Assembly: GCF_026914265.1 (NCBI RefSeq)
Contig: NC_069136.1
Location: forward strand, 33,193,368 to 33,257,367
DNA: 64,000 bases
Direction: 5' to 3'
From: Mya arenaria
Taxonomy: Eukaryota; Mollusca; Bivalvia; Myida; Myidae
The position numbers and the translations under genes are program-made. Position 1 is the stretch's first letter. Each line of letters starts with the position of its first letter. The notes under the pieces were generated by a model that did no database searches, was not told the DNA's origin, and worked only from the letters and a program-made list of their open reading frames with translations. Shown here in pieces: positions 12,481 to 23,759 of this stretch.

Positions 12481-15400
12481 CCGATTCAGCAGGAGGACAA
12501 CTACAAAGATTTCTGCGAAACAATCATCGACGGTGGTCTCAAACATGCCTATTATAAAAAAGAAGATCCATTTTACAAAGGCGAGTACTACCGAACGAAA
12601 GTCTCCACCGACAAGAAACGGAAGGTAACCATCATTGGTGGCGGAATAGCAGGTCTCGTTACGGCATTTGAACTTGCACAGATCGGACACGAGGTTTGTG
12701 GTTTAAATAATAGTATCCTTTTTATGCATGACGAACCCTTTAGCTTAGAATATAGTAAACTCTGATTTATGTTTTTTGGTATCGAGTGAAACTCAAGGCA
12801 AAACGCATTGGTCTCCCAGTGGATGTCAATATTATGTACGATTAAACCTGTGTTAGCGGTCTCCTGTATAAATGAGGCATTTCTAATTAGCAGTCACCAA
12901 AATAAACCATTCATTCTAAAAACACCTCCATTAATAGCAACCTTCGTCATATTTTATAAATTAAATGAGTGGCTGCTTACGGCAGATTGAAGTGTAATAT
13001 CAAAAAACAATTTTGCAGTCCGTCATTTGAAAGAAATGTTTGTTCAAACAATTGCTTAATAGAAATAGATAAATATCCCAACCTTCAATATAAATGTACA
13101 GTTATCAGAAATCAAAACATTTATTTACGATTCTCCTACGTAATAGGTGCAGATTTTGGAACTCCAATCCCGAGTGGGTGGAAGGATCAAGACATGTAGG
13201 GAAAAGTTTTTCGATGGGTTGCACAGCGAAGGTAAGCACATTTTACAGACACGGATCATTTACGGGGTTCTTTTAAAAAATCTGTGATTTATTTATGCTT
13301 CTATTATTTCGTTTACGATGATTAATGCGGCGACAAAGCGACGAATTTAAACGCAAAAACCAGACAAACGGAACATGGTAACTCAATGACGAATTAAAAC
13401 GCAAAAACAAGACAAACGGAACATGGTTACTCAATGACGAATTAAACCGCAAAAACAAGACAAACGGAACATGGTAACTCAATGTCGAAGACAAACGGAA
13501 CATGGTAACTCAATGTCGAATTCTGACATGAAATTGCTGAAATAAGCCTGCATACAACCAAGACGTTGGTAATTGTAATTGTTCATCATCATGTTGATCA
13601 GTTTGTTTTACCTACATTAAAATATGTTGGTTGTCCGTGCTGCGCTATGTATATGTTCAATGTCTCAGTAATGTAAAGATAAAAATTATGTCGACGTAGT
13701 TGTTTATTCAAATATGTGAGACGATCAAAGCGCACTGAATGCAGTGATGGTCGCCTAGAACTATTTAGCAATCGAAAGTAGATGACTGCAAATAGAAAAA
13801 TCAAACAATGAATTTGCAGCTTGTATGTAAAACCTATATCCATTTCATTCCGACAGGTGGCGCCATGCGTATACCAAGGAATCACTTCCTAACACACGCC
13901 TACCTGGACAAGTTTGACATTGAATTGAGACCGTTCCAAAACTACCAGGAAAATGCTTACATGTATCTCTATGGCAACAAAATAACAGTAAAAGGTATAA
14001 GCATGCGCACTTGAAGTAAATCTGTAAATAAACGTAGCTGTCATCATTTCATTTATAATTATTGAAAACTGTTTAATAATCAGAAGAATGTTTAACTTAC
14101 TTTGCCAACACTTTTAATCATTATTCATTTGGTTGATTGCACTATTGCTTATGACTTTTCACCACAGTGAGACTGTCCGATTTCCATAAAAAGTATTCAT
14201 TATCAAATTCAAAAATCAGTTATTTAAGTAATGTAGAAAATGTAAACACATTTTCATAAGGCAAGTGGGATTTAATGAAGATCTCCCAATTGATTTTTTT
14301 TCAAATTTAGCCTCTACGTGTAAGATTATTCGGATTGAAAGTGCCAAAAAAACTTGTCGCTCTCAATCGTTTATTTCATTTGAATTCCCACGAACATTGC
14401 CGAATTTAGCCGACCATGAGCAATAACGCACAAATACACAAGCTGTCCGGGAGCCTCGGCATATCTCCGTACAGGCATAGTATAAGAACATTGCGAACAA
14501 TTGCGGCTGCATTTGGATAGTAGTGGTGTACAAACGCGGCACTTTGCGTAGTTCGTGTTAATTGCCGAAAACAATTTAAAAAAGGAAGTACTACTTCTTT
14601 GCCAGTACTTTATCATAACATTTCATTTCAAATCAACTCCAAATTATATTGCTACACAGACATACGTTATGCGCCTTAAAGTAGAGCATCACGCCCTACT
14701 GTAAAAAAATGCACATGGTCTAGACATGATGATGGTAAAATATGGAAAATACCACAGTGATTTAACACAAACTTTAATGTGTTTTTTGCAGAATTTTCAG
14801 AAAACAATAAGAAGTACTGTGACCTGTATTGGCCTGGTTGGGATGCAAATCTCCCAAGCGATTTAAAAAAAGAAGTTACAGGTGTTTGTACGTATTTAGA
14901 ATATTGAGGTTTATACATTATAATTGTAGCATAATTAATAAGAATATTGAGAATTATACAACATAATTGCACTGTTATTATTAAACGTTATAATTGTAGT
15001 GTAATTGTAAAGATTAATTAGAATTATTTATTTTCTTTTTGTAGTCAAAGTATTTAGAATATTTAGAATTATACATTATAATTGTAGTGTTCGCATTTGA
15101 AGGTAAATCTAAATATATAGTGGCATTTTGTTTCGAGTATGTGTGCTACATTTAACGTACTGTATTGTTTTATGTACATGTTTATTAATCTGAAGGTATC
15201 TTATGGGGTTGTCAGAACGGTTATCTATGTTTCATAACATCTGATTCATGCTGACGTGTATAACATATGTATGTATATACACACGTCACTATACTAAAAC
15301 ATTACATACTCAACAGTTCAATTAATAGTAATGTCTGCGAGAGATGATAAATAAACTGACCCCGGTCCTAAAAACAATATATTTTGGTTTAACATGCAAA

Positions 15401-18186
15401 ACTAAATACAACCGTTAATAGCGTGTTTTACTCTTTTGTTATATCATTATTAATTGTGTATATTTCTTAACAACGCTATTATAGTTCGAATACCATTGTA
15501 AAGCCAAGCCAGTTCACTACAACGCACTACCATTATGTGTTCAACTGCACGAATTTAATAATGTTGGTGAACTATTATCGAATTTGAGACGATTTGCTCG
15601 TTATATGTGTATATGTACATATGCAACTGTCCATTTGCGTTTTATATTACCTGGCCTTATTTTTCACAACCATTCAATTTTCATCCGTATTGTTACAAAA
15701 CACAGTGATCGTCAAAAGTGTTTTCATCAAATAATTTTAAAGGTAACTTTTATTGCTAGGATGTTGCTATACATTCGGGAAACCTCCAACGGAGCCCTAT
15801 CATTAGGTTTCGAGAGCCTTAATGCGAAAGCAAATTGCATAAGTCTGGTTGTGTTGTGTTTAAAGCCCTTTTAATAACTTTGATCACAATAATATAGTTA
15901 CCTGCTTAATTGTTTTCAGAGATATAAAACAGAATGGCTTGAATAAGACATAAACAGAATGATACGAACAGCTATTTGAATATATTAACAAAAAAAGATC
16001 AAGAAACGTTTATAGATGTTTATTTTATGAAACAATACTTCTGTGGTGAATAGAATAAATATAAAAATGCTTATTTTGAAATGTTTCTGACATTGTAGAA
16101 TTTTTATTACACGCTCTTTAGCATATATATACATCTTTGTAGTGGACTACTTCGAGCGAACAACGGCCCCCGTGATGGAACATATAAGAAATAACCACAC
16201 CATTGACGGCTGGAATGATTGGTTAAAGACATGGAGCAAGCTTTCGGTTGAGGACTTCCTGAGGACAGACCCAAAAGACTTACTGAGGACCACAGACCCA
16301 AAAGACTTCCTGAGGACCACAGACCCAATAGACAAACTGCTGCGTCCTTGGCTCCCTTGGCCTGAAGTTGCTATCAATGCCTATAAGGTTGGTCCTTACA
16401 TCTTTAAATGCCCGAAAGTAGCCATATAATGACCACACCGTATGTCTGCACGTATCTATTAATTATTGCTGAATTTGTAACTCTAAAAGCATTCGTAATT
16501 TTGCAGACTTCTAGATAGAAGATCAAAACTTAAAAAAATATGTGCCAAATTCGCGTCATGACTCTAAATTTAATAATATGACGTTTTCGAGGGCTTCTTA
16601 AAAATCCACCTTCTTGTATTGAGGGTAAGCACATGTTTCGCGTTAATAACAGTGTATCTGTTCAGGTAATGCGTTCGAGACAGCCCTGAATGTGAACACT
16701 GGTCAACTAGCTTCCCTGGTCCAAACACTTCTTTAAATCAATCTTTGAATAATAAATCCAAATCACCGATATCGAGTTGAGGATCCATATTTAACGTATA
16801 AAAACTTTTGACACACATCTGAAATAAATAAAATGTGCCAAAAAGCTGTCGGCAAATCAAAATGTAAATTATTCAAGTTAGATAGAGCATATTAAGTAAA
16901 ATGTTATTGATTAAAGAGGGGGAGCCGTACAATACATTACACTTAATATGCTCTAAGAGTTACTTAATATTTTTTTCACATTAACTATTTCCATGTTTTA
17001 TTTTAAGTCTTATATACGCGACTGAAGCTTTGCGACCTGTTTTCAGGTAGCATCATACTCCCCGATGTTGGACAGTTCGTTGGTGTTTTGGCTACGCGAG
17101 ACACTAGGTCACTGGTGGGCAAAGCGTCTCCAGACACCTGTGGAAGGAATGGACACTCTTCCAAAGGCCTTCCTTCGAAAAAACAATGGCTACCATAAAG
17201 ACATCAATCTTTCAAGGAAAATTTTCTTCAACATGAAAGCAGAGAAGATCGAGGTATCTGAAAAAGGTCGAGGCAGGACAACGACCGTTTTCGCCAGGAA
17301 CGTTACCAATGGTCAGCAGTACAAGTTCCACGGTGATGCTGTTTTTGTAACTGTCCCCTTACACATTCTGAGAGACATCGAGATGCCAAAGCTCCTCACA
17401 CCGCAGCTGAGTGATGCAATCAGTGACATGAACTACACTGCATCCACAAAGATAATGCTACAGTCAAGAGAAAGGTTCTGGGAAAAACAAGGTATTATTG
17501 GAGGCTTCAGCAAGACCAACATGACAATAGGCCAGTTGCACTATCCCGGTTACGAGACCGGCCAGGAAGACGAGGACGAAAAGGAGAAAGAGAACGAGGA
17601 GAACGACGGTGTCGACGAGGGTGACAAGGACAAAGACGACGAGAAAGACGACGAGGACGACCACGTTTCTGAAGATAAAAGAGGCATACTGATGGTTTAC
17701 ACATGGGGCACTGATGCTCTAATACTTGGCTCACAGACGCACCAAGAAGCTATTCAGACCGCTGTCAATCAAATCAGCAAAATCCATCCAGAATTTATCG
17801 ATGACAATCAGTTTGAAGTTGCAATGGTACAAGCTTGGGAAAACGACCCGTCGGCACAAGGAGCTTTTGTCAGTCTGAAGCCACACGAGTATCTCGATAA
17901 CATGAAAACCATCTTCAAATCCAGTCCACCTGTCTATTTCGCAGGGGAAGCGATCTCTTGGGCGAATGGATGGATTCAGGGTGCGATATTCTCTGCTTTG
18001 CTACAAGCTTTCCGTTTCCAAGCTCACTTGGAAGTCCCTCAAAATAACCTAGAAGCGTTGATGTTTGACAATAAGTTTACCAGATTTTCTTCACCAAAGC
18101 CTCCACACGATGGACGTGGCAAGAAACGTTCCCAAAGAGATATACCAAGTCAGCAAACAGGGGTACCAAATAAGAAAAGAAAGTAA
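12481..18186 (+). CDS. Flavin amine oxidase, L-amino-acid-oxidase type (5' exon missing)
   Basis: Predicted FAD enzyme that oxidatively deaminates an L-amino acid or amine, giving keto acid, ammonia and H2O2. Six phase-compatible exons: 12,481-12,693, 13,147-13,231, 13,857-13,994, 14,792-14,881, 16,143-16,387 and 17,047-18,186, encoding 636 residues. Exon 1 has the dinucleotide-binding GGGIAGL motif. Exon 2 gives LQSRVGGRIKT, and exon 3 GGAMRIPRNHF. The last exon ends with the FAD-contacting VYFAGEAISWANGWIQGAI. Using the acceptor at 13,146 restores the family's GHEV-x-ILE spacing. The family is usually about 500-520 residues. The excess comes from a roughly 33-residue Asp/Glu/Lys insert (about 17,566-17,664), a 9-residue tandem repeat in exon 5, and a basic tail (KKRSQ... 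NKKRK). An upstream exon with start codon and probable signal peptide was not found. No internal stops; the gene looks functional. Substrate is inferred only. Confidence 0.9.
13335..13520. repeat. 48-bp minisatellite in oxidase intron 2
   Basis: Three full copies and one partial copy of a unit with GACGAATTAAAACGC and GACAAACGGAACATGG. Non-coding in context, although the 48-bp period keeps a frame open on the minus strand. Confidence 0.85.
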
Positions 18187-18399
18187 CGACATAGTACATT
18201 GAGTTACTACCAAACACTATGAGATTGAGTTATGCCTCTCAACTACCGCATACACTTCTTATGACCTTCCTCAACAACTATATTTCAATCAGTAATATAA
18301 AACAATAACATGTTTCTTACATTTATTCCTTTATCGCCAATTTACACGCATATACACATTGAATACATATTTTTATCGTAAAAACATAAGCCTATTGCA

Positions 18400-18405
18400 A
18401 ATAAA
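18400..18405 (+). other. Candidate poly(A) signal of the oxidase gene
   Basis: AATAAA 214 bases after the oxidase stop. A second candidate lies near 18,648. The stretch from 18,406 to 19,755 holds no recognised gene, only the hairpin listed separately. Confidence 0.45.
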
Positions 18406-18905
18406 GCAGTTTATTTATTTTATCGTCAAATACAATGCTCTTATATAATTAATCGTCATTTTCCCCTGTAATACCTATGAAATCGCATTGAGACATAATA
18501 GTTCATACATTAAAAGCTTTCTTGTATACGTACATTACTTACATAAATATATCGTGTTTTTCTTGTAATTATTATTAAGACACAGGTGCATCTCAGTCGG
18601 ATTCAACACCACTGAAAAGCCAGTGAAATCAAAAAGACAATGTAGAAATAAATGAGTGTACATGTATAGTAAAGACATTATTGATACAAGTTTGACGAAT
18701 CTTGAATTACATAATCTTAATTTCTAGCTCGTGTTTTTTACCCCTCTCTTACAATACTACTTTAAGAAGTGAAAACAAGTTTAACCTTTTTACTTTAGAT
18801 TGCTTGGATCTCATAATACATGTGTCAAGTTTATCATTAAAATTTCAAGATACATATGGTTCAGAGTGTGTTTCATTTTTCTGATCCTGTCATCGAGACG
18901 TTAAT

Positions 18906-18962
18906 GCCAGAACCTGATATCTCTTTTACAAATACTTCTTTTGATAGCAGGTTCTGGCAATA
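18906..18962. repeat. Hairpin / small inverted repeat
   Basis: Arms of about 18 bases (ATGCCAGAACCTGATATC and the complement of GATAGCAGGTTCTGGCAAT) surround a loop of about 20 bases. It may be a minimal foldback element; no second copy was seen. Confidence 0.5.
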
Positions 18963-19755
18963 ACCCATCGACGTGTCTCTTAATGGGTTATATGGATAAT
19001 ACCTAAACTAATAATGGCCATGCTTCTGATAAAAACATACCAGAAACAAACTGGAAATACTTGCACTTTTGATACCAATGTACGTAACTGAGTACATATT
19101 GGAAACGATTTCTACGAGTACACGGCAATTGATAGCTATATATCCTGATTGCCCACATCCATTTACCATGAATGTGAAAGGTCATATATGTTTCCCTTTG
19201 TTATTTGTAAGGGGATGGTAAGAGTGACGCGAGCCACACTTGCTTTGAGGCTTCGCCCTTCTAATAAGAGTCCGTTCCCAGGTATAACACCTCGCTGTAA
19301 CTTTCGCTTAGTAGTGCTCTCAAACATAACAGTTGTTGTTAACATATAGGATATATATATACTCTTAATTTGAAAACAATGTCCTATTATAATGAAGCTT
19401 CATTAACACATTGAATCAATACGCATACAAATTGTATATAGCTAAAATCTTTTCTCGTTAGTTGAGGCAGGGATTTTATCTGTTCGTCAATGGATATCAT
19501 CGCGTAGGAGCTCACCCACTTTGTTAGGTGAGTTATGCGCAACAAGACGACAATTTGAAATAGTGAATGTATGTATGTATGCAATTTAAATCAAGGCTAT
19601 TCAAAACAACAAAAGCAATTAACGAAAGGAATGAAATACCCTAAATAACCACATTTCAGGACCATGTCTTATATGGCAACAAACTGAAACGATAAGTCAA
19701 ACAAAATCAAATGTTATGAATGCGTATAAAAAAGAATACCCGGTTATAATTTCTT

Positions 19756-20119
19756 TCATTGTTGTTGATTTTTCATACACCCACTTATATTCGTTTCAAT
19801 TCTTTGTAGGGTTGCTTCTATCTGGTCTATTTTCTGGCTCATTTGAACAATTGTTTTCAAATTGTCTTCGTTTTCAAACTGTTTAAAGTTTCGTATTTGG
19901 AATTGTTCTAGAATCGCCTGGATTTGCAAAGAAAAGGCCTCCTGGAGTAATACGGACTTGGTATTGATTAAACAATTTCAACTGAATATCATCAACCAAC
20001 CATTTAAATACTATTGTCTTGAAACAGATAAATGGCTCTTCGATTTCGAATAAACCTTCTGTGAGTTCAGTTGCCGCTCTAAATTTGGATTCTTTTTTCA
20101 CTGAATGGTATTGTTCCAC
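19756..20119 (-). CDS. Unrecognised minus-strand coding fragment
   Basis: I do not recognise this protein. A 78-codon frame (20,119 to 19,883) has unusually even composition for this AT-rich DNA, with stretches such as FRAATELTEGLFEIEEPFIC and VRITPGGLFFANPGDSR. Directly downstream, after a possible acceptor (TTTAAACAG), a second open stretch (19,878-19,756) reads as a Gln/Glu/Ile-rich heptad-like segment (VQMSQKIDQIEATLQRIE) that would form a coiled coil. They may be neighbouring exons or a decayed gene. No start, promoter or partner domain was found. It lies just upstream of, and opposite to, the DIRS-like fossil. Confidence 0.3.
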
Positions 20120-20635
20120 ATATTTTTCCGATTTTGAATAAAAATGCAGGATCTATATATATTCACATGAAGAAGAAATGAGAACATCTATTCTCCTAAA
20201 CAAAATATAACCACATAGTGTCAAATGCAATCAAATACGTTTCAATAAAATGTATACATATAGAGTTTATGTTTACGTTGACATAGAAAAAGAAAACAGA
20301 AAAAGTAAATACACGGCATATGAGAGCGAAACGTTCAAGACCTAGTCAAAATGCAATGATTTCGACCAGGTTACAAGAAGCTTTAAAACGTTACAAAACT
20401 AACGGAGCATGCCAAGAAGGAAAACATTGGCATGTGTCATTAAAAAACAGAACGGTGCATTCCGGTCCACTACAACATAATACATATAGGGACGAATTCA
20501 GAACATCCACTCTCACTCACACTCCAACCACATTCCCGTAAGGGACACTCAAGTGCTCACTTGAGTGAAATAAGGGGAGTGACCCTCAAGTGATCTGATT
20601 ACAATACTTAGATTTCGACAATGCTGTTCATATGG

Positions 20636-22240
20636 TCAGACGCCTAGGTAAAGGCACGTGGATGGGAAATATTGATTAAAAAATGCATTTCGTCTGTTAC
20701 CTTGTTTCCCAAGGGATTTTGATTTCTTAGTCATTAAGCTTGGTGATATGTATTTTAGTGATAAATGCATGCCAATGGGCTGTTCAATTAGTTGCTCTAC
20801 ATTCGAAACAGTCTCCACATTTCTTGAATGGGCTATTAAAATGAGGACAGGAATGAATAATATTGACCATTATTTAGTTTAGATGATTTCATTTTTATGT
20901 CAATATTTAAGGATCAATGCAAATTACTTTTGGATGAGTTTTCTTGTTTGTGTCAGGAATTAGCTATCCCTGTCGCTGACGTAAAAAACGTTGGTCCGGT
21001 TACATGTATAACCTATCTTGGTTATGAGCCTGACTTAACTTGACTTGAGCTTTAGCATTCCGCAGAACAAAATAATATATATTTTGCAGCAGATTGAATT
21101 TATCTTGTCCAAGTCAAAAGTATCTTTGCGCCAGTTGCAGTCCTTGACTGGTTCATTAGCCTTTTGTACAAAGGCAATGCCATTAGCACGTGCATTTGCT
21201 CGCCGCATATATTCCGCAATGTCTCATGCGACGCGACCACACCATAGAGTTAGGGTTAAAAAAGGCATTCAAAAAGACATTGAGATGTGGAGGTTGTTTC
21301 TCACTAAATATAACGGTGTTTCTGGTATGCTTGAAAATGAATGGTTGACTCACAGCGACCTCCAGCTTTACACTGACAGTGCTGGTAACTCACAATTCGG
21401 CTGCGGTGTGTACTTTAAGGGATCCTGGACTTTTCTGCAGTGGCCAGAGATTTGGATGAACAGCGAGATTCTGTCAGACATAACATATTTGGAAATGGTA
21501 CCAATTGCATTAGCATCCTATTTGTGGAAGGACATGTTTTGCTCATTGAAAATATGTTTTAATTGTGATAACATGGCCGTTGTTCAGATTCTTAACTCGA
21601 AATCATCCAAATCGGAGCGAGTGATGTCCCTTGTCCGTCCAATCGTCATGTGGTCTATGCAATTTGGTGTTCAAAAATGTGCATTTTCCACAATAAATGC
21701 CTATTTGTCTGGGAATCTATTTTTTCTAAAGGTCAAAAATTTACAAGATTTCACTCGAGCATTCATAATACAGAAAATGCTATGTTGTTTACTGCGGAAT
21801 CGCTCCGTAAAAGAACCAAAAAATCCTCTAATCATTGATATTCTTAAGCAGATATTGAGAGCATTGCCTTCTGTAGCATCGTCAACTTATAAAACAAGTC
21901 TCTTTAATGAAGCACTTGTTAGTGCATTTTTTGGTTTATAAGGATAGGAGAAATCGCAGTAGATGGGAAAGCAGGTCCCTACACGAAAGTGGCACAGATT
22001 TCGGATATAGTATTATCCGAATGCAAGTGTTCACTTCTCATTAGGTGTTCAAAAACAGACCAGAATGGCAAATCTGTTTCATTGATATTTACACATTTTT
22101 CGAAAAGTAATATATGCCCTGTACTGGCCGTAAAGTTTTATCTATCGGTACGTCCTAACACTGACGGTACCCGACAGAATAAACTGCTATTGGTCCTGGC
22201 AGTTGTTAAAATGTGGTCAACAAAGATGGCATGCTAATTA
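20636..22240 (+). mobile_element. DIRS-like (tyrosine-recombinase) retrotransposon fossil, broken
   Basis: Parts visible in order are a reverse-transcriptase remnant (about 20,636-21,040), an RNase H / connection region (about 21,045-21,941) and a remnant of the tyrosine-recombinase end (about 21,955-22,240). The order and the style of the RNase H region fit DIRS/Ngaro-type elements, which integrate by a recombinase rather than a DDE integrase. The copy is incomplete at both ends and clearly broken, with roughly half a dozen interruptions. No terminal repeats were found. It looks old and inactive. Confidence 0.75.
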
Positions 22241-22454
22241 ACACTAATTAAAATGTTTGTCAAAAATTTTGTATTGTTGGCGTGAGCGCACTGTGGGATC
22301 ATTGGCGGATTTTTTTTGACAATTAATCCATGAACATATGAAGTTCATATTAGAACAATTCTTAAGTAATAATCGTTACAAACAATTTTATATAATCGTC
22401 TATGCACTGAATACCTTATCAATACTGTTTGGAATCACCAACAGATATATGTAT

Positions 22455-22900
22455 CAACTCAACTCAACTCAACATCTTTATTAACCCCATGGTTGGAGAT
22501 ATTCATGATATAAACAAACATTGATAGACATAAAACGTATATAATATATGTATAATAATAGTACAGTTCAAAATTATTGCATATTGGTGTCAAAATATTT
22601 ATACAAACATTGCAGGATATAACTTCATATCTAAGTATAAATAAAAAACTTATATTCTACATGCAAATAAGATTAGTCTATTTGACTTCCATGATAGTAT
22701 GGTTGTATGTGATTCGCCGCTTGGATGCAAAAATCTTGTCAAAACGAAATACAATATTTCTTTGTCGTTTGTACAGTTATTGGTACTTACAGCCTTGGAC
22801 TTGTTGGATTACAAGTCAATATTGTTTGTTCGCTTTATTCATTATATCATTATTGTTTGAATATTGAATTAGTGATTGTATGTAAAAACAATGATTGCAA
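22455..22900 (-). mobile_element. LINE 3' end, minus strand, (GTTGA)n tail
   Basis: On the minus strand the sequence runs into TTAATAAAGATGTTGAG followed by GTTGA units. This is the same AATAAA-plus-short-repeat ending seen on the other LINEs here. Only 3' untranslated sequence is visible; the right-hand limit is approximate. Confidence 0.55.
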
Positions 22901-23039
22901 TATTGATTAACATTTGATTGATATAATAATTGATTGACTTTGAAGATTGATTAATATTGAACATTGAAAACTGTTGTCGACTGCCTGGCCATATTCTTCC
23001 AAATAATAAACTGTTGTATGGATACAAGTATTGTTGAAT

Positions 23040-23620
23040 TTATTTCCGTAAAATGTTTTATCCAGGATACCAGAGTGGCATCTGGGATTTATCACTCACC
23101 AGAAATGTTTTATGCAGGATACCATAGTGAACACTTCAGTACCGCATTAACCAGTAACGTTTTATCCAGGATACCAGAGTGGCATCTGGGATCGATCACT
23201 TCAGTACCGCATTCACCAGTAACGTTTTATCCAGGATACCAGAGTGGCATCTGGGATCGATCACTTCAGTACCGCATTCACCAGTAACGTTTTATCCAGG
23301 ATACCAAAGTGGCATCTGGGATCGATCACTTCAGTACCGCATTCACCAGTAACGTTTTATCCAGGATACCAGAGAGGTATCTGGGATCGATCACTTCAGT
23401 ACCGCATTCACCAGTAACGTTTTATCCAGGATACCAAAGTGGCATCTGGGATCGATCACTTCAGTACCGCATTCACCAGTAACGTTTTATCCAGGATACC
23501 AGAGAGGTATCTGGGATCGATCACTTCAGTACCGCATTCACCAGTAACGATTTATCCAGGATACCAAAGTGGCATCTGGGATCGATCACTTCAGTACCCT
23601 GTACCAGAGTTTTATATGGG
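23040..23620. repeat. 65-bp minisatellite with two-unit higher-order pattern
   Basis: About nine units containing GTTTTATCCAGGATACC, ATCTGGGATCGATCACTTC and CGCATTCACCAGTAAC. From about 23,301 the variants AAAGTGGCAT and AGAGAGGTAT alternate, giving a 130-bp dimer period. The open frames across it (22,964-23,287 and 23,439-23,756) follow the repeat and are not taken as genes. Confidence 0.9.
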
Positions 23621-23759
23621 TTCTGGGATCGATTTCTTAAGTAATGAATCAACAAGAACGTTTAAGCTAGGAGACAAGAACTGCATATGCACCACAAAGT
23701 GTTCTCAAAAGAGCATCATTAACTGTTATAAATATTTTTTTAATTTTAATTTATAAGTG

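Noticed and set aside
17464-17734. Minus-strand frames opposite the acidic insert
   Set aside because: Antisense shadows of the biased Asp/Glu/Lys codons of the oxidase exon.
20320-20541. 73-codon plus frame upstream of the DIRS-like fossil
   Set aside because: No recognisable domain and no clear link to the element; insufficient support.
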